Positions 9,159-18,312 of a stretch of 64,000 bases of DNA are shown here, piece by piece. Made by a program: the position numbers and the translations under genes. The stretch's first letter is position 1; each line of letters begins with the position of its first letter. The notes under the pieces are model-generated. The model ran no database searches and was not told where the DNA came from. It worked only from the letters and a program-made list of their open reading frames with translations. Origin of the DNA: UA16 sp905478895 (GTDB lineage: Bacteria; Bacteroidota; Bacteroidia; Flavobacteriales_D; Sanyastnellaceae); assembly GCA_943788495.1 (NCBI GenBank), contig CALSQO010000001.1:186001-250000 (forward strand), in the 5' to 3' direction.

Positions 9159-11267
9159 ATGCCACATCTCCAAGCAGACACTCCCGTTGAATTCATCAAA
9201 GGCATAGGTCCAAAGCGGGCAGAATGGCTGCGGTCCGAATTGGGCATCTATGATGCGGGGGATTTGCTCGAACATCTGCCGTTTCGATATGAAGATCGAA
9301 CGGATTTCATTGCAGTCAAGGACATTGCTTCCGATGCCATTGCCATCCAAATGAAGGGCGTCATTACGGACGTAAAACAAATTCCGAGCAACCGCGGATC
9401 AAGGTTGGTGGCCAAGTTCAAAGACGAGTCAGGAACGGTGCTGGATTTGATTTGGTTCAAAGGTGCCAAATGGATGGCCGCCCAAATCCCGGTCCTTCAA
9501 AAAGTGGTGGTTTATGGGAAACCAGCTAAATATTCGAGCCGTTGGAACCTCCCGCACCCTGAAATCGAATTGGAGGAGTCATTTGAACGGAGAGACGGAA
9601 GGGGATTGCAGCCTGTTTATCGCACCACGGAAAAACTATCGAATCGGGGCTTGTCATCGTCCGGTATCGCGAAAGTCATTCGGCTACTCTTGGTCAGTCC
9701 GGAGTTGGTGTTGACCGAATCACTGCCCTCGTTTTTATTGCAGGAGTTGAAAATGCCCGGCAAGGCGGATGCGATGATCATGGTGCATGCCCCGAAGAAT
9801 CATGCCGAAGCCGAATCCGCGAGGAATCGATTGAAGTTTGAGGAGCTGCTTTTGTTGCAGTTGAAGCTTCTCATGCAAAAAAGAGAGCAAACGCAGGACA
9901 TGCCGGGGGTTCGCTTTGAAAACGTAGGGGATTTATTTAACGGATTCTATTCGGACCACTTGGGCTTTGAATTGACGGGAGCGCAAAAACGCGTGATGCG
10001 TGAGATTCGTTCGGACCTCAATACCGGTTGGCACATGAACCGTTTGCTCCAGGGAGACGTGGGCAGCGGAAAAACGATGGTCGCTTTATTGACCGCACTG
10101 CTCGCACTTGACAATGGGTATCAAGCCTGCGTGATGGCACCAACGGAAATCCTTGCCAATCAGCACCTTGAGTCATTTCGTGAGGCACTAGGCCCCCTCC
10201 CTATTCGCATTGAGTTGCTCACGGGATCTGTCAAAAAGGCGGCCCGCCGCCCCATTCTGGAAGGTTTGAAAAACGGAGAAGTCCATCTGCTGATTGGCAC
10301 GCATGCGCTCATTGAGCCTGGGGTTGAATTTCACCGCTTGGGACTGGCCGTTATCGATGAACAGCACCGTTTTGGAGTTGCCCAACGGAGCAAGCTCTGG
10401 GCAAAAGCTTCTCCGGCACCTCATGTTCTGGTGATGACGGCGACTCCTATTCCACGCACGTTGGCGATGACGGCTTACGGTGATTTGGATGTCAGTGTGA
10501 TTGATGAGATGCCACCCGGTCGCAAAGCCATAAAAACAGTGCATCGCAATGATGGCGCTCGCCTCTCGGTGTTTCAATTCATCGAGGATGAAATCGCTCG
10601 TGGTCGGCAAGTGTACGTTGTGTATCCGCTGATTGAGGAAAGTTCCAGTATGGATTACAAAGACCTCATGGACGGATACGAAAGCCTTTCTCGCCGTTTC
10701 CCGCTGCCGGAGTTTCGCATTGGAATTGTTCACGGACGGATGAAGCCCGAAGACAAAGACATTGAAATGGAGCGGTTTTCCTCAGGGGTATCTCAAATCT
10801 TGGTTGCTACCACGGTCATTGAGGTTGGGGTGAATGTTCCCAATGCCAGTGTGATGGTGATTGAGAGTTCAGAGCGCTTTGGCTTGGCGCAGTTGCATCA
10901 ATTGCGCGGTCGCGTAGGACGGGGAGGGGAACAGAGTTATTGTGTATTGATGACCGGAGACGAATTGTCCAAAGAAGCGCGCCGCCGATTGGAAACCATG
11001 TGCAGAACGAATGACGGATTTGAACTTGCAGAGGTGGACATGGAGTTGCGGGGACCAGGTGATTTGATGGGAACCCAGCAATCGGGCATTCCCGATTTGA
11101 AAATGGCAGACTTGATGCGCGACAGAGAAATACTCACCACGGCGCGGTACATCGGCAATCGTATTTTGGAGGAGGACAGTGATCTGGTTAAGCCGGAACA
11201 CGCTATCCTCAAAGCAGCGTTGATACGTGCACGAGAGGGCCGGACAAACTGGAGTAGAATCTCCTGA
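9159..11267 (+). CDS. recG: ATP-dependent DNA helicase RecG
   Basis: RecG reverses stalled replication forks and migrates branched DNA. The 702-residue protein has the family's usual length. The N-terminal wedge/OB region (residues ~1-260) includes 'GIGPKRAEWL' and the OB-fold segment starting 'MKGVITDVKQIPS'. The helicase core carries Walker A 'GDVGSGKT' (about residue 299), the DEQH box 'IDEQHRFG' (about 399), 'MTATPIPRTLAM', and the C-terminal helicase motifs 'TTVIEVGVNVPNAS' and 'QLRGRVGRG'. The RecG-specific ending 'ELRGPGDLMGTQQSG' is present. The start follows the pdhC terminator by ~80 bp. The next gene begins 10 bp after the stop, so the two may be co-transcribed. Confidence 0.97.
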   Translation: MPHLQADTPVEFIKGIGPKRAEWLRSELGIYDAGDLLEHLPFRYEDRTDFIAVKDIASDAIAIQMKGVITDVKQIPSNRGSRLVAKFKDESGTVLDLIWFKGAKWMAAQIPVLQKVVVYGKPAKYSSRWNLPHPEIELEESFERRDGRGLQPVYRTTEKLSNRGLSSSGIAKVIRLLLVSPELVLTESLPSFLLQELKMPGKADAMIMVHAPKNHAEAESARNRLKFEELLLLQLKLLMQKREQTQDMPGVRFENVGDLFNGFYSDHLGFELTGAQKRVMREIRSDLNTGWHMNRLLQGDVGSGKTMVALLTALLALDNGYQACVMAPTEILANQHLESFREALGPLPIRIELLTGSVKKAARRPILEGLKNGEVHLLIGTHALIEPGVEFHRLGLAVIDEQHRFGVAQRSKLWAKASPAPHVLVMTATPIPRTLAMTAYGDLDVSVIDEMPPGRKAIKTVHRNDGARLSVFQFIEDEIARGRQVYVVYPLIEESSSMDYKDLMDGYESLSRRFPLPEFRIGIVHGRMKPEDKDIEMERFSSGVSQILVATTVIEVGVNVPNASVMVIESSERFGLAQLHQLRGRVGRGGEQSYCVLMTGDELSKEARRRLETMCRTNDGFELAEVDMELRGPGDLMGTQQSGIPDLKMADLMRDREILTTARYIGNRILEEDSDLVKPEHAILKAALIRAREGRTNWSRIS

Positions 11268-11277
11268 ACTTCACGGC

Positions 11278-13068
11278 ATGGCTCATCGAAGAATTTGGTC
11301 CACATTCGTGGTTGTTGCAGCGAGTAGTTTGAGTGCGTGGTGGGTCATGGATCGCAAGGTGGAACAAAGGCAACTGCTGAATCCGGGGACGCTGGCATCG
11401 GATCGTTTTACGCATTGGGAATATCCTGCCATGCTACCATTGGGAATGACTGTGAAAGCCGGTGATTCGCTTCCTGCCTTTCTTTTTGCTTCGGGAATGG
11501 ATTCGGCCTCGTTCATTTGGTTCGTGTCGTCAGAGCCGGTTTCTGTGCCGCCACGATATACTGAGCAGCGTTGGGGAGGAGGCTGGTTGATTGGTGAAGA
11601 TTTGGCCCAATGGGAGGAGAATCCTGGAGAAATGGCGGCGCATTGGGCGCCTCGTTCACCGGGAATAAATACGATGAAGCGTTTGCCCAATGGTGAACTC
11701 AAATCAAGGCATTGGATGCCGAATGAGGATAAGGGAAGAATGAGCACTTCCTGGGTTGCTTCTCAGGTCACGCCGCTCGCACCGCTTTCCCCTTTTTGGA
11801 CCCAGTGGTTTGCAAACATTGCGGACAATTCCAAAGGCACCTGGCAACAAGCAAGGGTGGGGGCGGCGCCCGCAGTAGCCTCGCGGATGGGGTATGATTC
11901 CCTGGTGCAACGGACCGATGGAAGTTGGATCATGGCTGAGGGAGCGAATGGAAGCTGGATGGTGGGAATTGAAATGGCCGATTCTGCGCGTTCGGTCGGA
12001 GCGAATGCCCAGTGGCGCGATGGCGTTCAACTTTTTTCTTCTGCAGGTGACTCACTGGATTGGGAGGACATCGGTTTTCCAAATGGCCAAGTTCAAGAGC
12101 GGAGCAAAATAGAGGTCGATGCTGATTTTGGCCGGTGGGAACAAGGGCGAAAACAATGGGGAATCCACGCAGAAGGCGATCGAATTGTTTGGCGCAGTGA
12201 TCCCAATCCCACGGCTCCGACGCCCACCGCAGATGCGCGAATAATGGCAGTCTCTGGGGCCCGTTCCAGGGAGCAGAATGCCGGTCGATTGGGAACGGTT
12301 AGAAACCACCGAATGGACCAAGAGATGAATGTGATGTGGGAACCGCCTGTGGTGGTGGCTCGGGCAAGCGATGGTTCTGCCGTCTGGAGTTTGGAGGTCG
12401 ATGCGATGGAGGCGCCAACGATTTGGGAAGTTGATTTGTTCCGGAATCGCAAGTACCAGACCGTGGTTTCCACCGGACAAAAGGTACATCTCGTTGATGT
12501 GCTGGGTCGAGCGGTGAAAGGGTTTCCCAAGCGCTGGTCACGGGGGTTTTCAGCGGTGGCGGTATTTGATTACGACCGGAATCGGCAGTACCGGTTCTTG
12601 ATGGCGGCACCCAACGGTGAGTTGTTCAACTTTCGGCGCGAAGGAGAGCGAACCCCAGGTTGGAATTTCACCGCTCGTCCTGGGCGGTATATTACTTCTC
12701 TTGCGCACATTCGTGTGGCGAACAAGGACTACATATTTGCGGGCCAGGACGATCAATCCGTGCGTTTTTTGAAGCGCTCTGGAGAAGACCGATTTGACTC
12801 TCCCCTTCAATTCCCTTCGGGCGAGCCTGTTGTTTTTCGTTTGGGAGCGTCCCTCGCGTCTTCTACCGTATTGTTTTTGGATTCAACGGGATTGCTGCAG
12901 GAACGAACGATTGGTGAAAACGAGCCGACTGGGATGAATGGACTGACAAGGGGACAGTCTGTATCGCTCGAGGACAGAACAGGGGATGGAATACCAGAAG
13001 TGGTCGTGCGGATCGAGGGCGGTGAAGAAATATGGGACGCTCGAAATCGGCGAATAGACGTGGACTAA
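11278..13068 (+). CDS. Membrane-anchored protein of unknown function with propeller-like C-terminus
   Basis: I do not recognise this 596-residue protein as a named family. The ATG at 11278 is followed by a short basic stretch and one hydrophobic segment ('IWSTFVVVAASSLSAWWVM'), so it is probably an inner-membrane anchor or an uncleaved signal, with the rest in the periplasm. The C-terminal third (about residues 380-596) has repeated strand-turn blocks resembling beta-propeller or FG-GAP blades: 'VHLVDVLGRAVKGFPKRW', 'AVFDYDRNRQYRFLMAA', 'IFAGQDDQSVRFLKRSG' and 'LEDRTGDGIPEVVVRI'. The acidic 'DRTGDGIPE' loop could bind calcium. Tryptophan and glycine are frequent. It follows recG by 10 bp and converges on the acyl-CoA dehydrogenase gene. 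The role is unknown; a surface or cell-envelope function is inference only. Confidence 0.75.
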   Translation: MAHRRIWSTFVVVAASSLSAWWVMDRKVEQRQLLNPGTLASDRFTHWEYPAMLPLGMTVKAGDSLPAFLFASGMDSASFIWFVSSEPVSVPPRYTEQRWGGGWLIGEDLAQWEENPGEMAAHWAPRSPGINTMKRLPNGELKSRHWMPNEDKGRMSTSWVASQVTPLAPLSPFWTQWFANIADNSKGTWQQARVGAAPAVASRMGYDSLVQRTDGSWIMAEGANGSWMVGIEMADSARSVGANAQWRDGVQLFSSAGDSLDWEDIGFPNGQVQERSKIEVDADFGRWEQGRKQWGIHAEGDRIVWRSDPNPTAPTPTADARIMAVSGARSREQNAGRLGTVRNHRMDQEMNVMWEPPVVVARASDGSAVWSLEVDAMEAPTIWEVDLFRNRKYQTVVSTGQKVHLVDVLGRAVKGFPKRWSRGFSAVAVFDYDRNRQYRFLMAAPNGELFNFRREGERTPGWNFTARPGRYITSLAHIRVANKDYIFAGQDDQSVRFLKRSGEDRFDSPLQFPSGEPVVFRLGASLASSTVLFLDSTGLLQERTIGENEPTGMNGLTRGQSVSLEDRTGDGIPEVVVRIEGGEEIWDARNRRIDVD

Positions 13069-13073
13069 ATCAC

Positions 13074-14216
13074 TCAGTCAGCCAATATCGAACGGCTGAT
13101 GACAATTTTTTGCACTTCGCTCGTTCCTTCGTAAATCTGGGTGATTTTCGCGTCGCGCATCAACCGCTCCACGTGGTATTCTTTTACGAATCCATAACCA
13201 CCGTGGACTTGAACAGCTTCTACCGTTTGCTTCATGGCCACCTCAGAAGCATAGAGTTTTGCCATGCTTGATGCCAAATCATAATCTTCGCCAGCATCTT
13301 TCAAGGCGGCCGCCTTCCAGACGAGCATGCGAGCAGCTTCAATTTGCGTGGCCATGTCAGCCAATTTGAAGGCGATGGCCTGGTGTTTATGGATGGGCTT
13401 TCCAAACGCTTCGCGTTCTTTGGAATATGCCAAAGCCAACTCCAATGCGCCAGAGGCGATTCCGAGCGCCTGAGCGGCGATTCCGATTCGCCCACCAGCA
13501 AGTGTCTTCATGGCAAATTTGAATCCAAACCCATCCGCACCTATGCGGTTCTCCTTGGGAACTTTCACGTCTTGGAACATCAATGTGTGCGTATCAGACC
13601 CGCGAATTCCCATCTTGTCTTCTTTGGCTCCAACGATGAATCCAGGCATATCGCGTTCCACAATCAACGCGTTGATTCCCCGGTGTCCTTTGTCCACATC
13701 CGTCTGGGCAATCACCAGATAGGTGCTCGCAGAGTTTCCGTTGGTAATCCAGTTTTTGGTGCCATTGAGTAGGTAGTGATCGCCGCAATCAACCGCTGTT
13801 GTTGCCTGTGAGGTTGCATCTGATCCGGCTTCGGGTTCGCTCAAGCAAAAAGCCCCGATTTTCTGTCCCATTGCCAGAGGGCGAAGGAATTTTTGTTTTT
13901 GCTCTTCCGTGCCATATTCCTGCAATCCATAGCAAACGAGTGAATTGTTGACACTTACGCAGACACTCACTGAAGCGTCAATTTTACTCAACTCTTCCAT
14001 GGCGAGCACATAACTCATCGTATCCATTCCACTGCCGCCATATTGCTCATCCACCATCATTCCCATGAAGCCAAGCGCTCCGAGTTCGCGGATTTCTTCC
14101 GTGGCAAAGCGCTGCGCATTGTCCCGCTCAATGATGGTGGGTTTCAACGTTTGTTGGGCAAAATCGCGAGCGGCATCGCGAACTGCGATTTGTTCTTCCG
14201 TGAGTTCGAGGTTCAT
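13074..14216 (-). CDS. Acyl-CoA dehydrogenase (short/medium-chain type)
   Basis: This FAD enzyme introduces the alpha-beta double bond in acyl-CoA during beta-oxidation or branched-chain amino-acid breakdown. The protein is 380 residues, the normal length for the butyryl/short-chain group. Family landmarks are 'FGKPIHKHQAIAFKLADM', 'GAFCLSEPEAGSDA' (FAD and substrate contact), 'NGTKNWITNG' and 'VQVHGGYGFVKEY'. The catalytic glutamate is expected at Glu363 in 'QIYEGTSEVQK', the position used by short- and medium-chain enzymes. The substrate chain length cannot be decided from sequence alone. It is transcribed alone, converging on 11278-13068 and divergent from anmK. Confidence 0.93.
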   Translation of the reverse strand: MNLELTEEQIAVRDAARDFAQQTLKPTIIERDNAQRFATEEIRELGALGFMGMMVDEQYGGSGMDTMSYVLAMEELSKIDASVSVCVSVNNSLVCYGLQEYGTEEQKQKFLRPLAMGQKIGAFCLSEPEAGSDATSQATTAVDCGDHYLLNGTKNWITNGNSASTYLVIAQTDVDKGHRGINALIVERDMPGFIVGAKEDKMGIRGSDTHTLMFQDVKVPKENRIGADGFGFKFAMKTLAGGRIGIAAQALGIASGALELALAYSKEREAFGKPIHKHQAIAFKLADMATQIEAARMLVWKAAALKDAGEDYDLASSMAKLYASEVAMKQTVEAVQVHGGYGFVKEYHVERLMRDAKITQIYEGTSEVQKIVISRSILAD

Positions 14217-14341
14217 TTCCTAGCTGCTTTCGGATTCGTCATTGTTTTTGGAGAAATTGCTCCATCTTTCCGAAACCAAAGATAGGGCGTTCTGGATGGT
14301 CAGGTAAGGAGTTGAAATTCAGTAAAATGGCAGATAACACA

Positions 14342-15457
14342 ATGGCAAGGGAGTTTGTGGTTTTGGGCATGATGTCAGGTACTTCGCTCGATGGATTGGA
14401 CTTGTCCGTATCCAAATTCACACAGGATGAAGCCTCGGGAAGCTGGGATGGCGTGCTTCAATCGTACTGTTCTATTCCGATACCTGCATCATGGCAAAAC
14501 AAGCTCAGAATGCTTCCCTCGTGCTCTGCAGTGGAATGGCAACAAGCGGGTTTGGATTGGTCCGCTTGGTGCAGCGAATGTGCGCAGGGTGCGGTTGATA
14601 TTGAATCCTTGGATTTGGTCGTTTTCTCCGGCCAAACGGTTTTTCATCGACCCCAATTGGGTTGGACCGGGCAATTGGGAAATGGCGCTGCTTTGTATGC
14701 AGGGCTTGACTGCCGCGTTCCGGTGGTTTGTGACTTGAGGAGTCTCGATGTGGCGTTGGGAGGGCAAGGCGCACCGCTGGTTCCCGTTGCGGATGCGTTG
14801 CTTTTCCCTTCCTACGATGCCTGCCTCAACCTTGGAGGCTTTGCCAATGTGAGCCATGCGGGGCAAGGGGATAGACAAAGAATGGCTTGGGACATCGGGC
14901 CCTGTAACTTGGTGCTGAATCACCTTGCAATGCGAGAGGGTCGGCCTTTTGATGAAGATGGCCAATGGGCTGCTCAGGGCGTGGTTCAGTCAGAGTTGTG
15001 GAATCAATGGATGGCCATCTCATATCATCACGAACCGGCACCGAAGAGCCTTGGAACGGAATGGCTTGAGTCTGTCTTTTGGCCCATTTTGAATGGTTGG
15101 GAAATGAATCATGCCGTCCATACCAATGATTTACTGGCTACAGCGACGGCCTATATTGCTTCAACGATTCGGGCCTCTGCAGGTGGTAAGTCGACCTTGG
15201 TGACAGGAGGAGGAGGGCACAATACGACGCTGGTGAATAGACTACAAGAAGCTCCTTCGGAATTTGTTAGAGCCGATGCACTGCAGGTGGTTCTTCCTGA
15301 AAAGGATCTCATCGATGGCAAAGAGGCGCATGCCTTTGGCTTTTTGGGATTGCTGCGCGCATTGGGCGTAGATAATGTGTGGAATTCCGCCACCGGTTCT
15401 TCTACGGATCACCTGGGTGGTGCCATGTGGGGATATTTTGGCCATCGTGGGGCCTGA
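14342..15457 (+). CDS. anmK: Anhydro-N-acetylmuramic acid kinase
   Basis: AnmK phosphorylates and hydrolyses 1,6-anhydro-MurNAc to MurNAc-6-phosphate in peptidoglycan recycling. The start at 14342 ('MAREFVVLGMMSGTSLDG') places the nucleotide-binding 'MSGTSLDG' motif near residue 10, as in the family; an ATG at 14327 would add five residues. Further landmarks are 'VVFSGQTVFHRP', 'VVCDLRSLDVALGGQGAPLV' and 'NLGGFANVSH'. At the end 'VTGGGGHNTTLVNRL' and 'IDGKEAHAFGFLGLLRAL' are typical. At 371 residues it is full length. The neighbouring dehydrogenase gene follows after ~35 bp. No other peptidoglycan-recycling gene is nearby. Confidence 0.94.
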   Translation: MAREFVVLGMMSGTSLDGLDLSVSKFTQDEASGSWDGVLQSYCSIPIPASWQNKLRMLPSCSAVEWQQAGLDWSAWCSECAQGAVDIESLDLVVFSGQTVFHRPQLGWTGQLGNGAALYAGLDCRVPVVCDLRSLDVALGGQGAPLVPVADALLFPSYDACLNLGGFANVSHAGQGDRQRMAWDIGPCNLVLNHLAMREGRPFDEDGQWAAQGVVQSELWNQWMAISYHHEPAPKSLGTEWLESVFWPILNGWEMNHAVHTNDLLATATAYIASTIRASAGGKSTLVTGGGGHNTTLVNRLQEAPSEFVRADALQVVLPEKDLIDGKEAHAFGFLGLLRALGVDNVWNSATGSSTDHLGGAMWGYFGHRGA

Positions 15458-15491
15458 AGGAAGTATATTCGCACTCGCCAAAAGCAATGCA

Positions 15492-16736
15492 ATGAACATG
15501 AAAGAGATGCTCCAGGCTTACGAAAAGCGTAGCCCAGAAATTGTTTTCGAATGGAACGATGCAGAGACTGATGCCCGTGGTTGGGTCGTGATCAATTCCC
15601 TGCGCGGCGGAGCTGCTGGCGGAGGAACACGCATGCATCCCCGCTTGGACAAGGACGAAGTGATCAGCCTCGCCAAGACCATGGAGATCAAGTTTACTGT
15701 GAGCGGCCCACAGATCGGAGGAGCCAAATCCGGCATCGCATTTGATCCCAATGACCCGCGTAAGGAAGATGTTTTGCGCCGTTGGTATGCTGCTGTCACT
15801 CCTCTGTTGAAGACTTATTATGGCACCGGTGGCGATATGAATGTGGATGAGATCCATGAAGTGATTCCCATCACAGAAGACTGCGGAATTTGGCACCCAC
15901 AAGAAGGGGTGTTCAATGGCCATTTCAAGGCCAAAACCACCGAAAAGGTGAAGCGGATTGGACACCTGCGGCAAGGGGTTTCGCAAGTGGTCGAGGATCT
16001 GGAGTTCATTCCGAAAAATTCAGGGGCATCGAAATACCGAGTTGCTGATCTGATTACAGGTTATGGGGTCTCCGAGTCTGTTCGGCATTATTACAATACG
16101 TATGGAGGCGCTATTAAGGGCAAACGGGTTCTGGTGCAGGGATGGGGCAATGTAGGTGCTGCCGCCGCTTTCTACTTGGCGCGGGAAGGTGCCCTCATCG
16201 TGGGAATCATCGATCGTGCTGGAGGCATTATTCGGCCAGAGGGGATACCACTGCAGGAGATTACCGAGCTTTTTCAAACGAAAAAAGGCAATAGTTTGCA
16301 TGCGGACAACTTGCTCTCCTTTGAGCAGGTCAATGATCAAATTTGGGACGTAGCTGCAGAGGTTTTCCTGCCTTGTGCCGCTTCCCGACTTGTGACCCAA
16401 GACCAACTCGACCGCATGGTAGCATCGGGTGTAGAGGTCATTTCGAGCGGCGCGAATGTGCCTTTTGCAGATCGAGAAATTTTTTACGGACCGATAGCCG
16501 AAGCCGCAGACAAGCAGATCGCAGTGATTCCGGACTTTATCGCCAATTGTGGAATGGCGAGGGTCTTTGCGTACCTCATGAGCGATGCCAATGTTGACAT
16601 GTCCGATCAAGGCATTTTTCGCGACACATCCTCTACCATCCGTCAAGCGCTAGAGGCAACCCATGCCGAACGATCTGAACAAACGTTGTTGGCCGCTACC
16701 GCTTTCCGAATTGCATTGGAAAAACGCCTCGAATAA
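15492..16736 (+). CDS. Glu/Leu/Phe/Val-family amino-acid dehydrogenase
   Basis: This NAD(P)-dependent oxidative deaminase interconverts an amino acid and its 2-oxo acid plus ammonia. The ATG at 15492 gives 414 residues. The N-terminal half holds the substrate domain with 'GGAAGGGTRMHPRL' and the lysine-containing 'GPQIGGAKSGIAFDP'. The C-terminal half is a Rossmann domain with 'VLVQGWGNVGAAAAFYLA'. The block 'FLPCAASRLVT...EVISSGANVPF' is typical of the superfamily. The 'GGAKSGI' variant differs from the 'GGGKGG' of classic hexameric glutamate dehydrogenases, so I leave open whether the substrate is glutamate or a branched-chain amino acid. The frame is open upstream to 15375 inside anmK, but the ATG start fits better. 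A near-consensus TATATTCG lies upstream near 15466. Confidence 0.88.
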   Translation: MNMKEMLQAYEKRSPEIVFEWNDAETDARGWVVINSLRGGAAGGGTRMHPRLDKDEVISLAKTMEIKFTVSGPQIGGAKSGIAFDPNDPRKEDVLRRWYAAVTPLLKTYYGTGGDMNVDEIHEVIPITEDCGIWHPQEGVFNGHFKAKTTEKVKRIGHLRQGVSQVVEDLEFIPKNSGASKYRVADLITGYGVSESVRHYYNTYGGAIKGKRVLVQGWGNVGAAAAFYLAREGALIVGIIDRAGGIIRPEGIPLQEITELFQTKKGNSLHADNLLSFEQVNDQIWDVAAEVFLPCAASRLVTQDQLDRMVASGVEVISSGANVPFADREIFYGPIAEAADKQIAVIPDFIANCGMARVFAYLMSDANVDMSDQGIFRDTSSTIRQALEATHAERSEQTLLAATAFRIALEKRLE

Positions 16737-16811
16737 TTCACCGTATTTTCATCCTTGCAAATCGCTCGGACGGTCTGATGTTGTAATTTTCACAACCGAA
16801 AACAGATAAAA

Positions 16812-18185
16812 ATGGAGTTTATCGTACTGGCTATTTTCGTTATTGGCTATTTGTTCATTGCACTCGAGCACACCTTTCATGTGGATAAAGCCGCTAGTGC
16901 ATTGCTCACCGGTACACTGTGTTGGGGCTTGTTTGTCATTGGAGTCCACGATGTGCCCAGTCATTTGGCCGAAGATTTTGCTTCTTTCAAAGCCCACTTC
17001 TCCGGTGATTCCGCCTTGGCCTTGCACACTTTCTTCGAGCATCGGCTGTTGCACCACATGGAGGACATCAGCTCGATTTTGTTTTTTCTTTTGGGCGCCA
17101 TGACGATCGTAGAATTGGTGGATGCGCACGAAGGATTTGCTGTGATAACCGACCGCATCAAGACCTTAAATAAGGTGCGTCTGCTCTGGATCATCGCCGT
17201 TTTAACCTTCTTCTTTTCAGCTGTATTGGACAACCTGACAACCTCGATTGTTATGGTTTCCCTGCTTCGAAAGCTGATTGATGACAAAGAGACCCGGTGG
17301 ATGTTTGCCGGTGTTGTGGTGATTGCGGCCAATGCAGGTGGGGCCTGGTCTCCCATCGGGGATATCACGACCACCATGCTTTGGATTGGCAATCAACTCA
17401 CGGCTGACGTGATTGTGACCAATTTAATTGTTCCTTCCATTGCTTGTTTGCTTGTGCCTCTTGGGATCTTGTCTTTTACCATGAAAGGAGAGATCAGTCG
17501 ACCAGAAACCTCTTTGCATAAAGTTGATCCGACCACTGCAGGGGAGCGCAACCTTGTTTTCTTCATGGGGGTCGCCGGCTTGTTATTTGTCCCCATATTC
17601 AAAACAGTGACGCATTTGCCCCCTTTCATGGGAATGATGCTTTCCCTAGGTGTGATGTGGGTTGTCACTGAGATCATCCACCGTTCCAAGAATCACGAGG
17701 AACGCAGTCACCTTTCGGTCATCGGTGTTTTGCGAAAAATCGATGCGGCGTCCGTCCTTTTTTTCTTGGGCATTTTGTTGGCTGTCGCTTCGCTGCAAGA
17801 GATTGGTCACCTCATCAATGCGGCTTCATGGCTGCGTGATACGATGGGCAATGTTTACGCCATCAATGTGACCATAGGGTTTTTGTCTGCCATTGTCGAC
17901 AATGTTCCACTCGTCGCGGCTTCGATGGGAATGTATGACGTCACCGCTGCGGGGGCTGCGGCTTCTGAATGGGAAGGGTATTTTGTGCAGAATGGCATCT
18001 TTTGGCAATTCTTGGCCTACTGTGCCGGTACGGGAGGTAGTGCCCTCATCATCGGCTCTGCTGCAGGTGTTGCCGTCATGGGCCTTGAACGCATCGACTT
18101 CATGTGGTACTTAAAGAAAATCAGCCTTTTAGCGATTTCCGGATACTTGGCCGGTGCGTTGGTTTTTTGGTTGATGTTCCGCTAA
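16812..18185 (+). CDS. nhaD: Na+/H+ antiporter NhaD
   Basis: NhaD exchanges sodium (or lithium) for protons across the inner membrane and is common in marine and haloalkaliphilic bacteria. The 457-residue protein has roughly a dozen hydrophobic segments. Diagnostic stretches are 'LEHTFHVDKAASALLTGT' in the N-terminal region, 'LDNLTTSIVMVSLLRKLI', 'VVIAANAGGAWSPIGDITT' and, in the second half, 'SAIVDNVPLVAASMGMYD' and 'CAGTGGSALIIGSAAGVA'. The two Asp-Asn pairs inside membrane segments match ion-translocating motifs of the ion-transporter superfamily. It begins 75 bp after the dehydrogenase stop. The 127 bp after it, before exbB, contains no convincing terminator. Confidence 0.93.
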   Translation: MEFIVLAIFVIGYLFIALEHTFHVDKAASALLTGTLCWGLFVIGVHDVPSHLAEDFASFKAHFSGDSALALHTFFEHRLLHHMEDISSILFFLLGAMTIVELVDAHEGFAVITDRIKTLNKVRLLWIIAVLTFFFSAVLDNLTTSIVMVSLLRKLIDDKETRWMFAGVVVIAANAGGAWSPIGDITTTMLWIGNQLTADVIVTNLIVPSIACLLVPLGILSFTMKGEISRPETSLHKVDPTTAGERNLVFFMGVAGLLFVPIFKTVTHLPPFMGMMLSLGVMWVVTEIIHRSKNHEERSHLSVIGVLRKIDAASVLFFLGILLAVASLQEIGHLINAASWLRDTMGNVYAINVTIGFLSAIVDNVPLVAASMGMYDVTAAGAAASEWEGYFVQNGIFWQFLAYCAGTGGSALIIGSAAGVAVMGLERIDFMWYLKKISLLAISGYLAGALVFWLMFR

Positions 18186-18312
18186 TCATTCGCCAAGCTA
18201 GGACCGTTTTGTGAACCGTTACCGGTCGAAAATTGGTTGGAAGGGGTGCGATGAGGCCCAATAATTGATTGAACTTTCTCGTTTCAATCTAGGCACTCAA
18301 CGGACCCACTAC

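Noticed and set aside
18186..18312. Possible terminator or small gene between nhaD and exbB
   Set aside because: Only short imperfect inverted repeats and no T-run; no coding frame with a plausible start.
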